A stretch of 64,000 nt of DNA from Corylus avellana. Its lineage: Eukaryota; Streptophyta; Magnoliopsida; Fagales; Betulaceae. A model generated the notes under the pieces. That model did no database searches. It worked only from the letters and a program-made list of their open reading frames with translations, and had not been told where the DNA came from. A program made the position numbers and the translations under genes. The DNA lies in NCBI RefSeq assembly GCF_901000735.1, contig NC_081546.1, forward strand, positions 24,465,009 to 24,529,008, given 5' to 3'. This document shows positions 48,701 to 60,415 of the stretch, piece by piece. How positions within the stretch are numbered: the first letter of the stretch is position 1; each line of letters begins with the position of its first letter.

Positions 48701-51700
48701 CTGAATGCAACTGAGCTTCCCTAAGATTTATATTAGATCTGGAGTTATTTGTATCTGCTTTTCTTCATAAATAAATATTCACATTTTGCAAATTGAATTT
48801 GATTATGAAACAGCTGGGGGTTCTCGTAGCGATGGGACACCTGATAGAGAAGCGGATGAACAACTTTCGAGAGTTATATTGTATGAAGATGTCAATGAAT
48901 ACCTGTTTTCATTAAGCTCAGGAGAGGCCCGTTTATCTCTAGTATCCCATTTCATTGATTTCTTTGGTGGGAAAGTATCTCAATGGTTAGTTCTCTATAG
49001 ATATCATACCTATTTTCCTCATCCTTTTAGTGCTCATAGAGTTGCTTGATTTGTATTCATTCGTTTTCTTGTCTTTTTTCCTGCTTCCTTGTCTGAAACA
49101 AATTTGAGTCTTGCATGTGAAATAATTAATTTATGAACCTTCTTGTCACTGTGCTGGGAACTTTTCTTGGAAATATGTTGGAATGGACTACTTGCTTCTG
49201 TTATGGCATAAATTACCCAAATCAAGCAAGCAATCTGAAATATGATACATTGGCTTGGGACAGGTAGTCAGTGGCTGTATAAAGGAGCTCCATTTTGTTG
49301 TGAAACAAATAGAATATATAACCAAGGTTTGTGTAACTAAATGGTTTAAATGGATTGACCCGGTTTTATTGTTATGTGCAGTTAAATTTATCATTTGGAT
49401 TAGTTTAATAATAATTGTAATTAGAAAGAAAACATCTATGGACACACAGAAAGAGTATCTTTCTCCCCTGTCATGTAGTTCTTGGAGAGTTCTTTTCATG
49501 ATGTAATCTTTTTTGACTATATGGAACTTCTAGAGTATCCATGAGATCTGTTTTGGCTATCCTCCCCTACATCTTTCAAATTAGAAAATGACATTTGACT
49601 TGTTTGAAAAACTACAACCTGACTGTTAGGTTAAATTTTCACTTCAACAAAATAGTTGATTTCTAGGCATCATCAGAAGGTAGTGTGATTATGTCGAAAA
49701 ATGTGTTGTTGAATTTGAACATGTGATTGTTTGACATTTTGGCATGAATTTCTTTGTACCCTTCTCGCACATATTTTGGCTATTTTCTTATTGAAAAACT
49801 CTTGAGGCTTGGTTAGAAGATATAAGTCATGAACCTAAGTAGAGTACAGGTGGTGAACAAAATCACCTCCTATGGAAATTATATTGACCAGAGAACGGAA
49901 GGCTTTAAACTGATGTGAGGTTTATTATAACATCAGCACCATAGAGGGGAATTGTGGTTAAGGATAGCTATAGATTGGTTCAAAAGTGATAGAATCAAAT
50001 TAGGGTGTTGAGGGGGCTTCTCTTGCTTGTTGAAAGTTGGATTTGGCTCAAAACTGTGAAATTATAAGCAACCTCAAAGAGAAGAAGGTTTATGTATCAA
50101 GGGAGGAAAGAAAGGATGAAAGAGAAGGTAGTGATAAAAAGAAAGGAAGGAAAATGGAGATGAAAGGAAGAGAGAAATTTTCAACTTCATGGCTTATAGG
50201 GTTAAACTAAGAACCTTTGTTTTCTATTGTCTGGTTTGAGACCTTGAAATTAATTTTGTTGTATTTGGTAGTACCAACAAGCTCTATGTTAAACCCAACA
50301 AAAACCTACAAAAATTTGGTAGGCATTGGTGGTTGTGGTGGTGGCGGTAGAGTAATGGGGAAGGAGATGGTGGTGGCAGGGTGGGGGGGAGGTGGCGGTG
50401 CTGGGGAGCTGGGTTTGGGGAGAGAGTTGGTGGTGGTAGCGGCATGGTGGAGTAGTGAGAGTGGGAACGTGGTGAGGGGGCACCTGTTTGGTTCAGAAAA
50501 TGGTAGAGTGGAAGCTGTTTCATACCCTTTTGGACATAGTCTTTTGTTGACCATACCAAGTTTTTCCTGTAATTAACAATTGTCAGTTGCACCAGATACA
50601 AGAAAATATGGAAAAACATTTTCTGGAAATGTTTTACACCAAACCAAACAAAGCTTTATAATTGATGCTCCCTTTTAAACAAATTAGGAGGGAACAGTAC
50701 CAATTTTTCATTGACATGCTCTAGTTGTCTTCTAAAACCTCAAGTCCTCTAGTACAGCCACATATCCCATCCAATTCATTCATGACAGTTCATAGTTCAG
50801 TCCACATGCTCATGATTTCATGAGGAATGCATGTAGCACAAGGAAACAGGCAAATCCAACATATTTTCCAAAAGTAATAAATAAAATAAAATTTGTTTGG
50901 TCTTAGACAAGCCACAGTGTCTCATATGATCTACGGTCTCCTATTACATAACCAGATAAAAAACAAAACTCCAAATGACATCTTGTATAGGAATGGGGGT
51001 GGAGGGTGAGGTCGTAGATTTAAAACCTACTGGCTGCGAGCTCAAATACCTTTAAAACAATGAAAATTGAAATTTGAGTTTCTTACTGATGGCTGAATGT
51101 GAGACTTACCTAGGTTTTTGTAATGTCCATATTATGTATGCAACTGAAAAGAAATCAGTATTTTGTTTCCTTTATGTTCTTATCTATATATTAATAAATC
51201 AATGACATTTTACTTATCAACAAAAAAAAAAAATCAATGACATTCAGTATTTTCCTCCACCAGCATTTGCACAAACAGTTATAGTTGGATTGAGAAAATC
51301 CTCAGCTTAGAGGCATTGCCAGATTCGATATTACTACCTTTGAAAGGGGTTCATGATGCTTCAACCCAAACACAGAACAGTTTGGAAGAGCTTTTGGGCA
51401 GCACCACTGATATCTCTAAGAGGGTTGACATGATGAAATTTCTTCGTAATGCTACACTACTTTGTTTAACTGCATTTCCACGTAATTATATCCTGGAAGA
51501 AGCTGCTCTAGTTGCTGAAGAGCTATCTGTTGTGAAAATGAATTCTTGCAGCAGCTCTGATACACCGTGCCGAGCTCTGGCAAAGAGTCTATTAAAAAGT
51601 GATCGACAGGTATTCATTGTTATATTTCATCCGTTAAGGCTACTCACATGTGCACGTTATATCTTCCATCAGCAACAAATAAATGCTTTGTTTCTTTTGG

Positions 51701-54700
51701 ATTGAAAGACCTGATATTTTACTATTTCAAATTTGCTGCAAAACCTTCAGAAATACCAAAGTATTAAAGGGTTGAATTAGGGGAAAATACACTTTGCCCC
51801 GTAACTACCACCACATTTTTATTTACGTCACTAAACTTCAAAAAGTTGCATTTGGATCTGTCAAACTACTATCTCGTTTCAATAAGGCTACTCCGTCAGC
51901 GTTAGACGTTAAAATGGATGGAGAAGTGGTCACGTGATCACACGTGACCGCTCTTTTGTCTTTCATCCCATAATACAATTTGTATTGAATATTTATGAGA
52001 ATGACCTTTCATGTAAAAAAAAATTAAAAAAAAAAAGAAGGGAAAAAAGAGAGGAAATAGATTTTTTCAAATATTTTTTCCTTTTTGCTAGCCCCCTGAA
52101 GCTAAGATTAATATGTGAATGAAAAGGCAGGCAGCTTATTTGAGAACTAGAAAAATTAGATTGTGGTGAAACTACTGTCATACGTGGTTCACTGGTTAAC
52201 ATGTCTTACTATGTTATAAAGTTGATGTTCAGAGAAATAAGAATCTAACCAAACACTTCTCATCCCACCCCCTAAAAAGAAAAGATATTTGAGATGTATC
52301 ATAATCATGCTTATGGTTGTCGTCCAAGCATTGTAATATAGGAGGCATTATTTAATTTGGGTAGTGTTACTTCATATCCTTAAATATGCATCCAAGACAG
52401 CTACAAGAACTGTGTAAGCTTGGATCCTTGAGAGGGATGGCTGCTTACTGCTATTCTCTTTCTGTTTGCCTTTTGTTAAAGGTGGGGAAGTCAAAATGAA
52501 GGGGGCTAAATCTTAATTGAAACCAATTGCTCAGTGATCTGATCTAAAGGGACAATCTTGTTGATGTTTCATGCCCTGCAGCGTTTAATGTTGTTCATTG
52601 TTTGGTTTTTAAGTATTTATAGTCTATGTGAGTGAGAATAATTTTTGATGTCTGTTTTTTTTGGTTGAAGGATGTATTGCTGTGTGGAGTTTACGCACAA
52701 AGAGAAGCTGCTTATGGGAATTTTGATCATGCAAGAAGAGTGTTTGACATGGCACTTTCATTAATTGAAGGGCTACCAATGGTATGGTCTCTGATTTTTG
52801 TTACAAAAAACAAAATTTAGTTTATTGTGCTAAAGAACAAATGCTGAACTTTTATGGTGCTAAAGAATGATTTTTGTTATCCTTTTTTTTTAGGGTGGGG
52901 TGTTGGAGAATAGTGGGCACAAATTTATTGGCAGCAAATTAGGTCTGGCTTTGGACAGGTTTTACTTGACTACCAATTTCCCACTAGGCTACTTCGTTCA
53001 GTGAAGGGCGAGAGGGATCAAAGGGAGAGGGAGAGAGAGGAGAGAGAAAGAGAAGAGAAAATAATAAAGAAAACTTACAATGTGCTACAGTGGACTTTCA
53101 CATATGAAAGCTCTGCTGGATAAGTAAAAATGCTCAAAATAGCTAAATATAAATTTAATGAGTCATTTGAAAGCTCTACTGGAGATGCTCTTAGGGCCAA
53201 AAATTGTCCACAAGCTTGTCAGTTTAATGGGTTGAATGGTCCTTGAGCTTGTCAGTTTAATGGGTTGAATGGTCTATTTCTAAAACATTTTGGTCCTATT
53301 TATTGCTTTTGTACATTTGCTCTTCTGAACAGATCATATCTAGAATTCTAACTCAAATATTGCTTTTAATTTTTGCTTTTGGTCTGGATAATTTTTTTTT
53401 TTTTTTTTAATTTTAGGTTGAGACCTTTTTAAAATAGTGCTAATTGTAGTTGCAGTGGAGAATTGAAAGTTAAAACATTATAGTCGACAACTGAATATGT
53501 TTCATGGATTTTTATTTTTTATTTTTTTATTTTTATTTTTTATTTTTAGTTTTGACTGAATTTGTAGGGGGCATGAGCTATCAGAATATGATATTGTATT
53601 TACTATATGTTAATCAATTGAACAGGAACAACGGTCTAATGCTCCTCTTCTGTATTTTTGGTATGCTGAGGCAGAGCTGGCCAATGATCCTGGCAATAGT
53701 AGCCAATCAACATATCGTGCACTGCACATTTTATCGTGCTTAGGAAGTGGCGCAACATACAGTCCATTTAAATGTCAACCATCAAATCTGCAGCTGCTGA
53801 GAGCACACCAAGGATTTAAAGAAAAAATTAGAACAGTAAGATCTGCTTGGGTACGTGGTCTTATAGATGATCAATCTGTTGCTCTTATATGTTCGGCTGC
53901 TTTATTTGAGGAGTTGGCCACTGGATGGGCTGCGGGTATTGAAGTTTTAGATCAAGCTTTTGCGGTTGTGCTTCCAGGTTATTCATATTTACCTTGCACT
54001 TTGTTGCCTCCGTTTCCATCTGTTTCATCTGTCATGTTAATAGATGTTTTTTCAACGTTAAATAGACAGGCTTCTTTTTTTGGTAAGTTAGCTAGATATG
54101 TTGCTTCATTTGCTTCTGCCAATTTCTAGGTCCTCTGCCTTATAAATAGTGATCATAGTTTGGGCTCTAAGGTTTAGCAATTAATGCATTAACACCACAC
54201 CCATGGCTTGAGATTTGGCTCAAGTGGTTATGGATAAGGCAAGAAAGAAATTATTTTTATTTTGCTTTTGATAAAAGTCAAATGAATGAGTAAGACATAA
54301 CGTAGAAAAGCAAAAGTCTTAGGTTTTGTTGGCTCAAGTGATAAGGGCCTTGGTCTTGATAGCATTTCTATCAGGGCTAAGGTTGGAATTCCTTCGGGTG
54401 CAAACAATTCCTTGGGGCCAGCCCGCCGACGAAGTTGGAATATTACCCAATCCTTGTGGAGGGGGAGCTTTACATGGGTTTGAGGTTTACCCGACAGGGG
54501 TGGGTACACGAAATGACCTTACTTTGGAGGGGTTCCTCGCCATTAAAAAAAAAAAAAGAAATGGAAAGGAAAACACTCGTTTTGGGGCAGATGGGGTATG
54601 GGGCATGGACCATGGACCATTACTGCAAATTCCAGGATGCAGGACGTGGACACAATATCACAGATGCAAAATCTAAATAATATATATGTTTTTTGTACTT

Positions 54701-57700
54701 TAAAAAAGTTTGCATGCATATATTATTTTGAGGGTAGATGTTCCCATTTAAGTTCAAATTCCTAGTTTTGGTTGAAGATTGACCCTTAACGCTCAAAATG
54801 ACTCGTATAGGTAAAAAATCCCCATATTATTCATTAAAAAAATTGTAAAAAATCCTCCATGAGACAAGACCTTTTAGACCTAATTGGGTTTAATGGGTTG
54901 TGCAAACTCTAAACCCAGGCCCAAAGGGCTGGGGAGACAGAAAACCGAGGGCCTAATTGGTGATGACCAACTTTTGATCAGGACTGCGAATAACTGTGGC
55001 TATCAGCCAACACCAGCTCCCCCTAGAAAGATTTCCGAAGTCAACCCTAAATTGCTGGTTACTCTTGCAGATGGTATCCCGAACAACTTGGACCCTCATC
55101 CATGTTATCGGAAACTCCGGTATTGCTGACAGCGATGCATGCACTTCTTCTCGAAGTAAATTGGAATTGTGTACATCTATGCTGATATTTCGATGTGGAT
55201 GGGGAAAAAAGTGTCACGTGTATTAACAGTTGAGATAGAAGTTTCAATTCAATAGGACCTCCATTACAAATGAGCACAAATAATAATCAGTCTTATGATT
55301 TTGTTATATTACAACAGAGCACAAGTAATGGCATTGATTTTATTGCACTTTTGTGTGTCATGTTATTTAATTGACTGATGTTATCACTGGGGGAATTAAA
55401 TTTATTCATGCAAAGGATCTAGAACATTTTTTTCCCTGTATAGTTCAATTTATGATGTTAAATTTGTTGCTTTGCAATGACTAACCGGATGTTGCAAACT
55501 AACAGAGAGAAGAAGCCATAGCTATCAACTTGAGTATTTGTTCAACTATTATGTGAGGATGCTTCAGAGACATCAGAAGCAATTTAGCCTATCAAAAATC
55601 TGGGAGTCCATCTCTCGGGGGCTGCAAATATATCCTTACAGCCCAGAACTTTTTAAAGCTTTAGTGGAGATTGGCCATCTTTACACAACATCGAATAACC
55701 TGCGGTGGATGTTTGATGACTTCTGCCACAAGTAAGATCTTCTTCCATTTGTGTCTCTGATTGTTAAATCATAGTTTTTAATTTCCTAATTTAATGGTAG
55801 ATATTTCCGAATTTATGAAAAAGTAGTTTATGTAAAGAGTTCAAAGATCCAATCAGTTAGTTGGGGACTACGTTTGATGAACTGGTGGACACTAGTTTGA
55901 ATGTCCCCTTCTCCCTTCACTTGGGGACAAAAAACTACTTCTAAAAAAAAAAAAAAGAAGAAGAAGAAGAAGCTCCAAGCCTCCAACTTCTTAGCTTGAA
56001 TCTGTTGCTACCCAAAAGTCTACAACCCAGAGCCCCCAAAAGCCAATTTTGAATGATATTTACTTGGTTGGTCCTTATGGACTGGAATGGCATGACAAAG
56101 GCCTGTATCGATCTGGGCTCCCTTCATGCTGCAATTACCCCAGGTAAGCCCGCAAAGGGACCGTACTGACCTGGCCTACCACGAGCCACAAAAACTTTTG
56201 TTTGAAACTGCTTGAAGCATAAGAGGCGCCCAGGATATAATCAACAGCATTTTCCTGGGGGAGATATACAATCAAAAGCTTCTCCCTGTTATGGAAGTGA
56301 AAATCTCTAAACATTCCTAATGATTAAAAAAATTAGCATGAGTGTCCCCCTATTTCAGAACATCACTAGTGAATAGATTTTCATGGGGACCCATCATGTG
56401 AAATAGGTGATTATATTTCTCATTTATAGAATCAATCACCCATTTAGTGGAAGCCGGACATAATCCTAGTTTTAAATTCCATATTGGTTGACACAAATTT
56501 GATGTGGAAGAGGGGGGGTGGGGGGGTTGGGGGCACCTGGCAGCAACCTTTACCGAACCTATGGAAAATGTTTTCTACAGCCATGGAGGGCTCTATTGCG
56601 TGAATTCGGTACAGTAACTAGTGGTTCCCGAAAAGGATGCTGGTATGGAACTTGAGTACAACAGCAGCTAGGTTATCAGACATGACCATCTCCCAATTTG
56701 AAGAAATAAAAACCAACAAAACAAGACCCAAAAGGAAAAGGCTCAGAAAATAAAGAAAAGAATCATGTTTGCATGGATGCCACTGGACTTATGGAAATTC
56801 GTTGCTCTCCATCTTGAAAACCCTCATCATCATAACTCCCACTAGAAATGAGATCTTAAACTTACTTCACGGCCTTCTCAGGTCATCTGCTATTCCCCCA
56901 GTTGCATCACTTTTCTTGCAGAAAACACCCAGATCAATATATTGATCCCACATTGCTGCATTTATAACTCATGCTTCTCTTTTCTTCTCTTCTGCATTTG
57001 ATCACTGATATCAAGCTGCTTGTAATGCAGCATGTGCCTTCAAAAGGGATCTTTTTTCTTTTTGTTATTTATTGGTGACAAAGGAAGTGGTCAATATTGG
57101 GTCACATCCTAAATCCTATTTCTTTTCTTGGTTAGAGACCATACCTTGAGTTAGGTGGCAGCAACGGAGGTAGACGCATGGAGCTTGGGGTATTGGGTTG
57201 TAATTCCATTAAGTTAGGACTGAGAGGGTTGGCCCAATGCTAAACCAAGTGATAAGGAAGTCGGCTGAAATTTCAATCTATCTATAATCTTCAAGACAGC
57301 TGGAGCCCATTTTTTTCTCCTTTTTTTTTGGTTTCATTATTTTTTTTTTGTTAAGCACTGTATGCATTTCAAATTTTCATTCATGTCATTTGACTTAAAT
57401 AAGTGAAGGAATCACCTAAATCTTAATTTTTTGGATGAGCCACCTAAATCTTAATTTTTATTTGGTAAAAAAGTTCAAACATTAGCCAATTACCTAAATC
57501 TTTCTACTATTTTATGTGCGCTGTATCCAAGTACTCGTACCATATTTTAGATCCTTATCCCGTCTTTTAAGTATTGAGCATTAGACGAAGTCATACATGT
57601 AGACCTGCCGAGAACAAAATTTTTTAGGTTTTTCTTACTTTAAGGTGCCTTGATGGAAAGATATCCCATTTTGTAGCATGATTTTTGGGATCGGGAGATT

Positions 57701-59533
57701 GTGTTGTATTCATTTTTATTTAATGTATGTATTTTTAGATATGGGCTCTATGGATGATGGAAGGAATAGGTCTTGCAATTATTATTTATTTCCCAGTCCA
57801 TTGGTAAAGTGGAAGCTTTAGAAAATAACAATTGCATTTAATTCACATTTGAGTTGTATGCATGTTGCATGTCAGTTTTTTTTTTGTTTGCTTTACAATG
57901 GCAGGTACATGATCATGATTGTTCCATAAATTTTGCTTGATCCAATATTCTCAGGAAACCATCTGTGATTGTTTGGATTTTCGCCCTGTCGTTTGAGATG
58001 AGTAGAGGAAGTTCTCAGCATCGTATCCATGGATTGTTTGAAAGGGCATTGGCAAATGATAATTTGCGTAACTCGGTTGTACTTTGGCGTTACTATATTG
58101 CTTATGAGATTAACATAGCCCACAATCCTTCTGCAGCCAGGCGAATTTTCTTCCGAGCTATCCATGCCTGTCCTTGGTAAGGCTTATATGAGTTCATATT
58201 GGTCTTTTCCTGCCTAAAGAAAAAACTTATTTGTTTTGTTCTGATATTCCTTTTCGTTTTGCTTTGTATAATATATTTTTGTTTTGTTTTTCCTTTTTTT
58301 TTTTTTTCATAATTAAGTTAAAAAGAGTATGCTAGAGTTCAAACCAGGTTAGGTTCCTTCTTGTATATCTCAGATATTTATCTTAGATAAATATCTTTTT
58401 TTTTTTTTTTTTTTTTTGTTCTCGCGTGAGTTTCATGACACTTCTACTTTCAGTATTTGTCGTTGTGGGTCAAAGACATGGAAAACGTGGTTACACTAGG
58501 GCTGCGTTTGTTTTGATGTAAAACATTTTTTCCATTTTCCAATGTTTGGTGCGTATGAAAAATATTGCTCAACGGAAAATGATTTCCAAATCTAACAACA
58601 AAATTGCTACAATAAGGAGGAAAACGGCGTACGCCTCATTAATGCCGTAAGCCTTTTTTTTTGAAGCTCGTCTCCCTAAATTGCTGCTCCAGTTGCCCCT
58701 CCCACCAATGCCATCCCTCTTTGCCTCTTGGCTGCCATCCCCTTACCCTATTCCAACTTTTCTCCCGAATGCATAAAGAAACCTAGCCGCCCCCTTACCT
58801 AGGTACTACCTGTTTTCTATTGTTGCCTGCCATCTCCCTGCTTTGTTGTGACCCACCAACCCTGCATGATTGCCCATGTACCCCCTGTTTTGCTGCCTCT
58901 CAACGACTGGGGTATTTTTTTTAAAAGTTGGCAGAGAAAATAATTGTGAATAGTTTTTGGTTGGTTTTTAATTGCAGTGACATATTTTTCGTACCAATTA
59001 ATGGAAAATCAACAATATTCCTGAAAATATTTTTGATTTAAAACATTTTCTAAGAACTATTTTATGGCGAAACAAACGCAATCTAAGATATTTCCTTGCA
59101 GTTGAAATTTTGGCCAAATTAGGGCTTGCCCTGGTGCATCCTCTCATGTTAAGTGTTTTGATGCACCAATCCCAAACAAACACCGGTCCTCAACCTTAAT
59201 AATACGTAAATTGCTGGATTATATTGCTTAGACTTATGTAGTGGGTAATTTTCTAGTTTTCCTATAAATGAATGCTATGAACTGAATGCTACTCTGAACT
59301 TCAGCGTAAGCTCAAAGATGGTGTTGCTTGTGTTTCTGTCTTTCACCGTTTTTTTTTTTTTCTTCTGTATAATTGTCAGGTCTAAAAGGCTATGGCTCGA
59401 TGGTTTTCTCAAGCTGAACTCCATCCTAACTGCAAAAGATCTGTCAGATCTCCAAGAAGTCATGCGGGATAAGGAACTGAACCTGAGGACTGACATTTAT
59501 GAAATCCTTTTGCAGGATGAGCCCATATCATGA
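42794..59533 (+). CDS. NRDE2: NRDE2-like nuclear RNA surveillance protein (10 exons, ~1175 aa)
   Basis: Exons: 42794-43359, 44066-44825, 48018-48636, 48814-48985, 51264-51609, 52671-52781, 53626-53977, 55506-55731, 57955-58176, 59380-59533, open over 3528 nt. The N-terminus has runs of Ala and Glu, a Lys/Arg-rich nuclear-signal-like block (about residues 135-155) and the motif [12 protein letters not shown] at the exon 1-2 junction, equivalent to LYR.DI.RYK in animal NRDE2. Exon 2 onward holds HAT/TPR-like helical repeats ([20 protein letters not shown]). Exon 3 carries an acidic region with Trp pairs (GWSTW, GWTGW, WSRWS). HAT repeats continue to the C-terminus ([20 protein letters not shown]). 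Family members bind the helicase MTR4 and act in nuclear RNA quality control and splicing. The ATG at 42794 is the first in frame. Intron 2 (3.2 kb) contains a dead LINE. I recall Arabidopsis At3g17740 as the homologue (unverified). Confidence 0.93.
43360..44065. other. NRDE2 intron 1
   Basis: Runs from donor ACAA/GTAAGC to acceptor AATGCAG/AATGG. I see no repeat family or RNA gene in it. Confidence 0.8.
45040..45320. repeat. LTR-like remnants in NRDE2 intron 2
   Basis: TATATTGTTGGACCAATTTT, CTTAAGCTTTTGGGACAATT and AACATGATATCAGAG resemble the end of an LTR running into a Met-tRNA primer site. A second, weaker copy is at 45235-45310. Related to the blocks in TMN intron 5. Confidence 0.4.
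45526..47300 (-). mobile_element. Degenerate LINE (L1-type) with reverse transcriptase remnant
   Basis: On the minus strand, 47075-47296 encodes [10 protein letters not shown] followed by a SGLKIN motif, the catalytic (F/Y)xDD and following block of plant L1 reverse transcriptase. Scattered fragments of the C-terminal half lie at 46362-46643 and 45730-46000. The 3' end near 45530 reads CTTGTATACTTTTTGTGTAC, AAGGGCTTTGTCTTTTTCTA, TCAATAAAGTTATTATTCAT. Many stops and frameshifts break it, and the 5' half is missing. It lies antisense in NRDE2 intron 2. Confidence 0.8.
48986..51263. other. NRDE2 intron 4
   Basis: A 2.3-kb intron. It has a G-rich, GGT/GGTGG-type low-complexity stretch at 50320-50480; the open frames there are by-products of the repeat. 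Flanking words such as CACCTGTTTGGTTCAGAAAAT and ACACCAAACCAAACAAAGC suggest a decayed MITE around 50480-50665. Confidence 0.55.
51610..52670. other. NRDE2 intron 5 with half-MITE
   Basis: At about 51780-51960 a block reads AAAATACACTTTGCCCCGTA, then GTTGCATTTGGATCTG and GTCACGTGATCACACGTGAC. It looks like one arm of a MITE similar in style to 25925-27215; no second arm is seen. The rest is unassigned. Confidence 0.45.
53978..55505. other. NRDE2 intron 7
   Basis: Contains the SINE at 54326-54556 and unassigned sequence. The open frame at 54884-55129 has no family resemblance and no splice support. Confidence 0.55.
54326..54556 (+). mobile_element. tRNA-derived SINE with poly(A)
   Basis: Near the 5' end TGGCTCAAGTGATAAGG resembles an RNA polymerase III A box. 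About 40 bases on, GGTTGGAATTCC resembles a B box (GGTTCGAANCC). A non-tRNA body and a 13-A tail at 54545-54557 follow. It lies in sense in NRDE2 intron 7. Confidence 0.7.
55732..57954. other. NRDE2 intron 8
   Basis: A 2.2-kb intron. At 55880-55950, GGACACTAGTTTGAATGTCC, CCTTCTCCCTTCACTTGGGG and a poly(A) run look like another Au-like SINE 3' end, on the plus strand. Nothing else recognised. Confidence 0.5.
58499..59086. mobile_element. MITE in NRDE2 intron 9, about 590 bp
   Basis: The left end GGGCTGCGTTTGTTTTGATG and, on the minus strand, the right end TTAGATTGCGTTTGTTTCGC are inverted repeats, followed by matching AAAACATTTT blocks. The interior is partly C-rich (58680-58870) and may be captured sequence. 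Target duplication not resolved. Confidence 0.6.
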
Positions 59534-60415
59534 AATTGTCTGTTACTCTACTTATAGCAGCACCAAATGAAATCGATACTTTTTATGGATTAAACATGTG
59601 CAAAGTATGGATGGCGTGGAAGAAAACCATTACAAATAGTGAGGTATATGATAATTTCAACAATGGTGTCGGATTTCTTAAGGCACAGCAAAAGTTGAAA
59701 ATAATTTTGATAATGCAGCTTCTCTGGGTCAAGGGTGATGATGATGGTTGTGCAGATATAAAGATAATTGAGTTCAGGGCTAATGTATCTTAGAAAGCAA
59801 GGCTTGATCTTGATAATGGTATGTGATTGAAAATCCTTCAAAAGCTCAAAGAACCTGATAATGGATTCTCCACACAATGACATACATACGAGGACGATCT
59901 GCAAAGAAGGCGAGTAACAGTTATGTGCAGCTAGAGATCGTCGGTCAGCGGGATTTCATTGATCTGGTTCATATATCTTAATGCCAATTCAGATTTCAGA
60001 TATAAGATTGAAAATGCAGATTAGAGCACATCAATGAGGTTCGACTTCGATTATAGCATAAGAGTTACAAGAACCCTAAAACCATGCCCATATGCCTCTC
60101 TTCTCTTTTGGAAATTGGAAATTGGAAATATCACAATTAAAAAAAAAAAAAAAAAAATTAGACCAGGAGCAGCAACAGCCATAACTCACAAGACAATCTG
60201 CCTGTATATTTTGTCCTTTTTATTTATTCTTTTCTCATTCATTCGAAACAATAATAAAAAAATCACGTTATGCATGGATACACATAAACATGAAAAATCA
60301 AAACACGAGTGGAAATGTTTCACAACCTCTAGAACACCAAAAAATGTAAAGATCAAGGCCAAAACATAATAAACCCCTGTCGCTACTTTGTGCTCCCATG
60401 CGTGTACCAAAACAC
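59534..60415. other. 3' flank between NRDE2 and the malectin-like pseudogene
   Basis: Convergent 3' ends face each other here across about 880 bases. It should hold the NRDE2 3' UTR. No further gene seen; a poly-A run lies at 60140-60157. Confidence 0.5.

Noticed and set aside
50217..50576. Gly-rich 119-codon open frame and its antisense Pro/His-rich frames
   Set aside because: G-rich low-complexity DNA inside NRDE2 intron 4; the frames are open because of base composition.
53205..53275. 33-bp tandem pair (GAGCTTGTCAGTTTAATGGG type)
   Set aside because: A simple intronic duplication, too short and isolated to interpret.
54884..55129. 81-codon open frame in NRDE2 intron 7
   Set aside because: No homology that I recognise, and no splice or promoter support.
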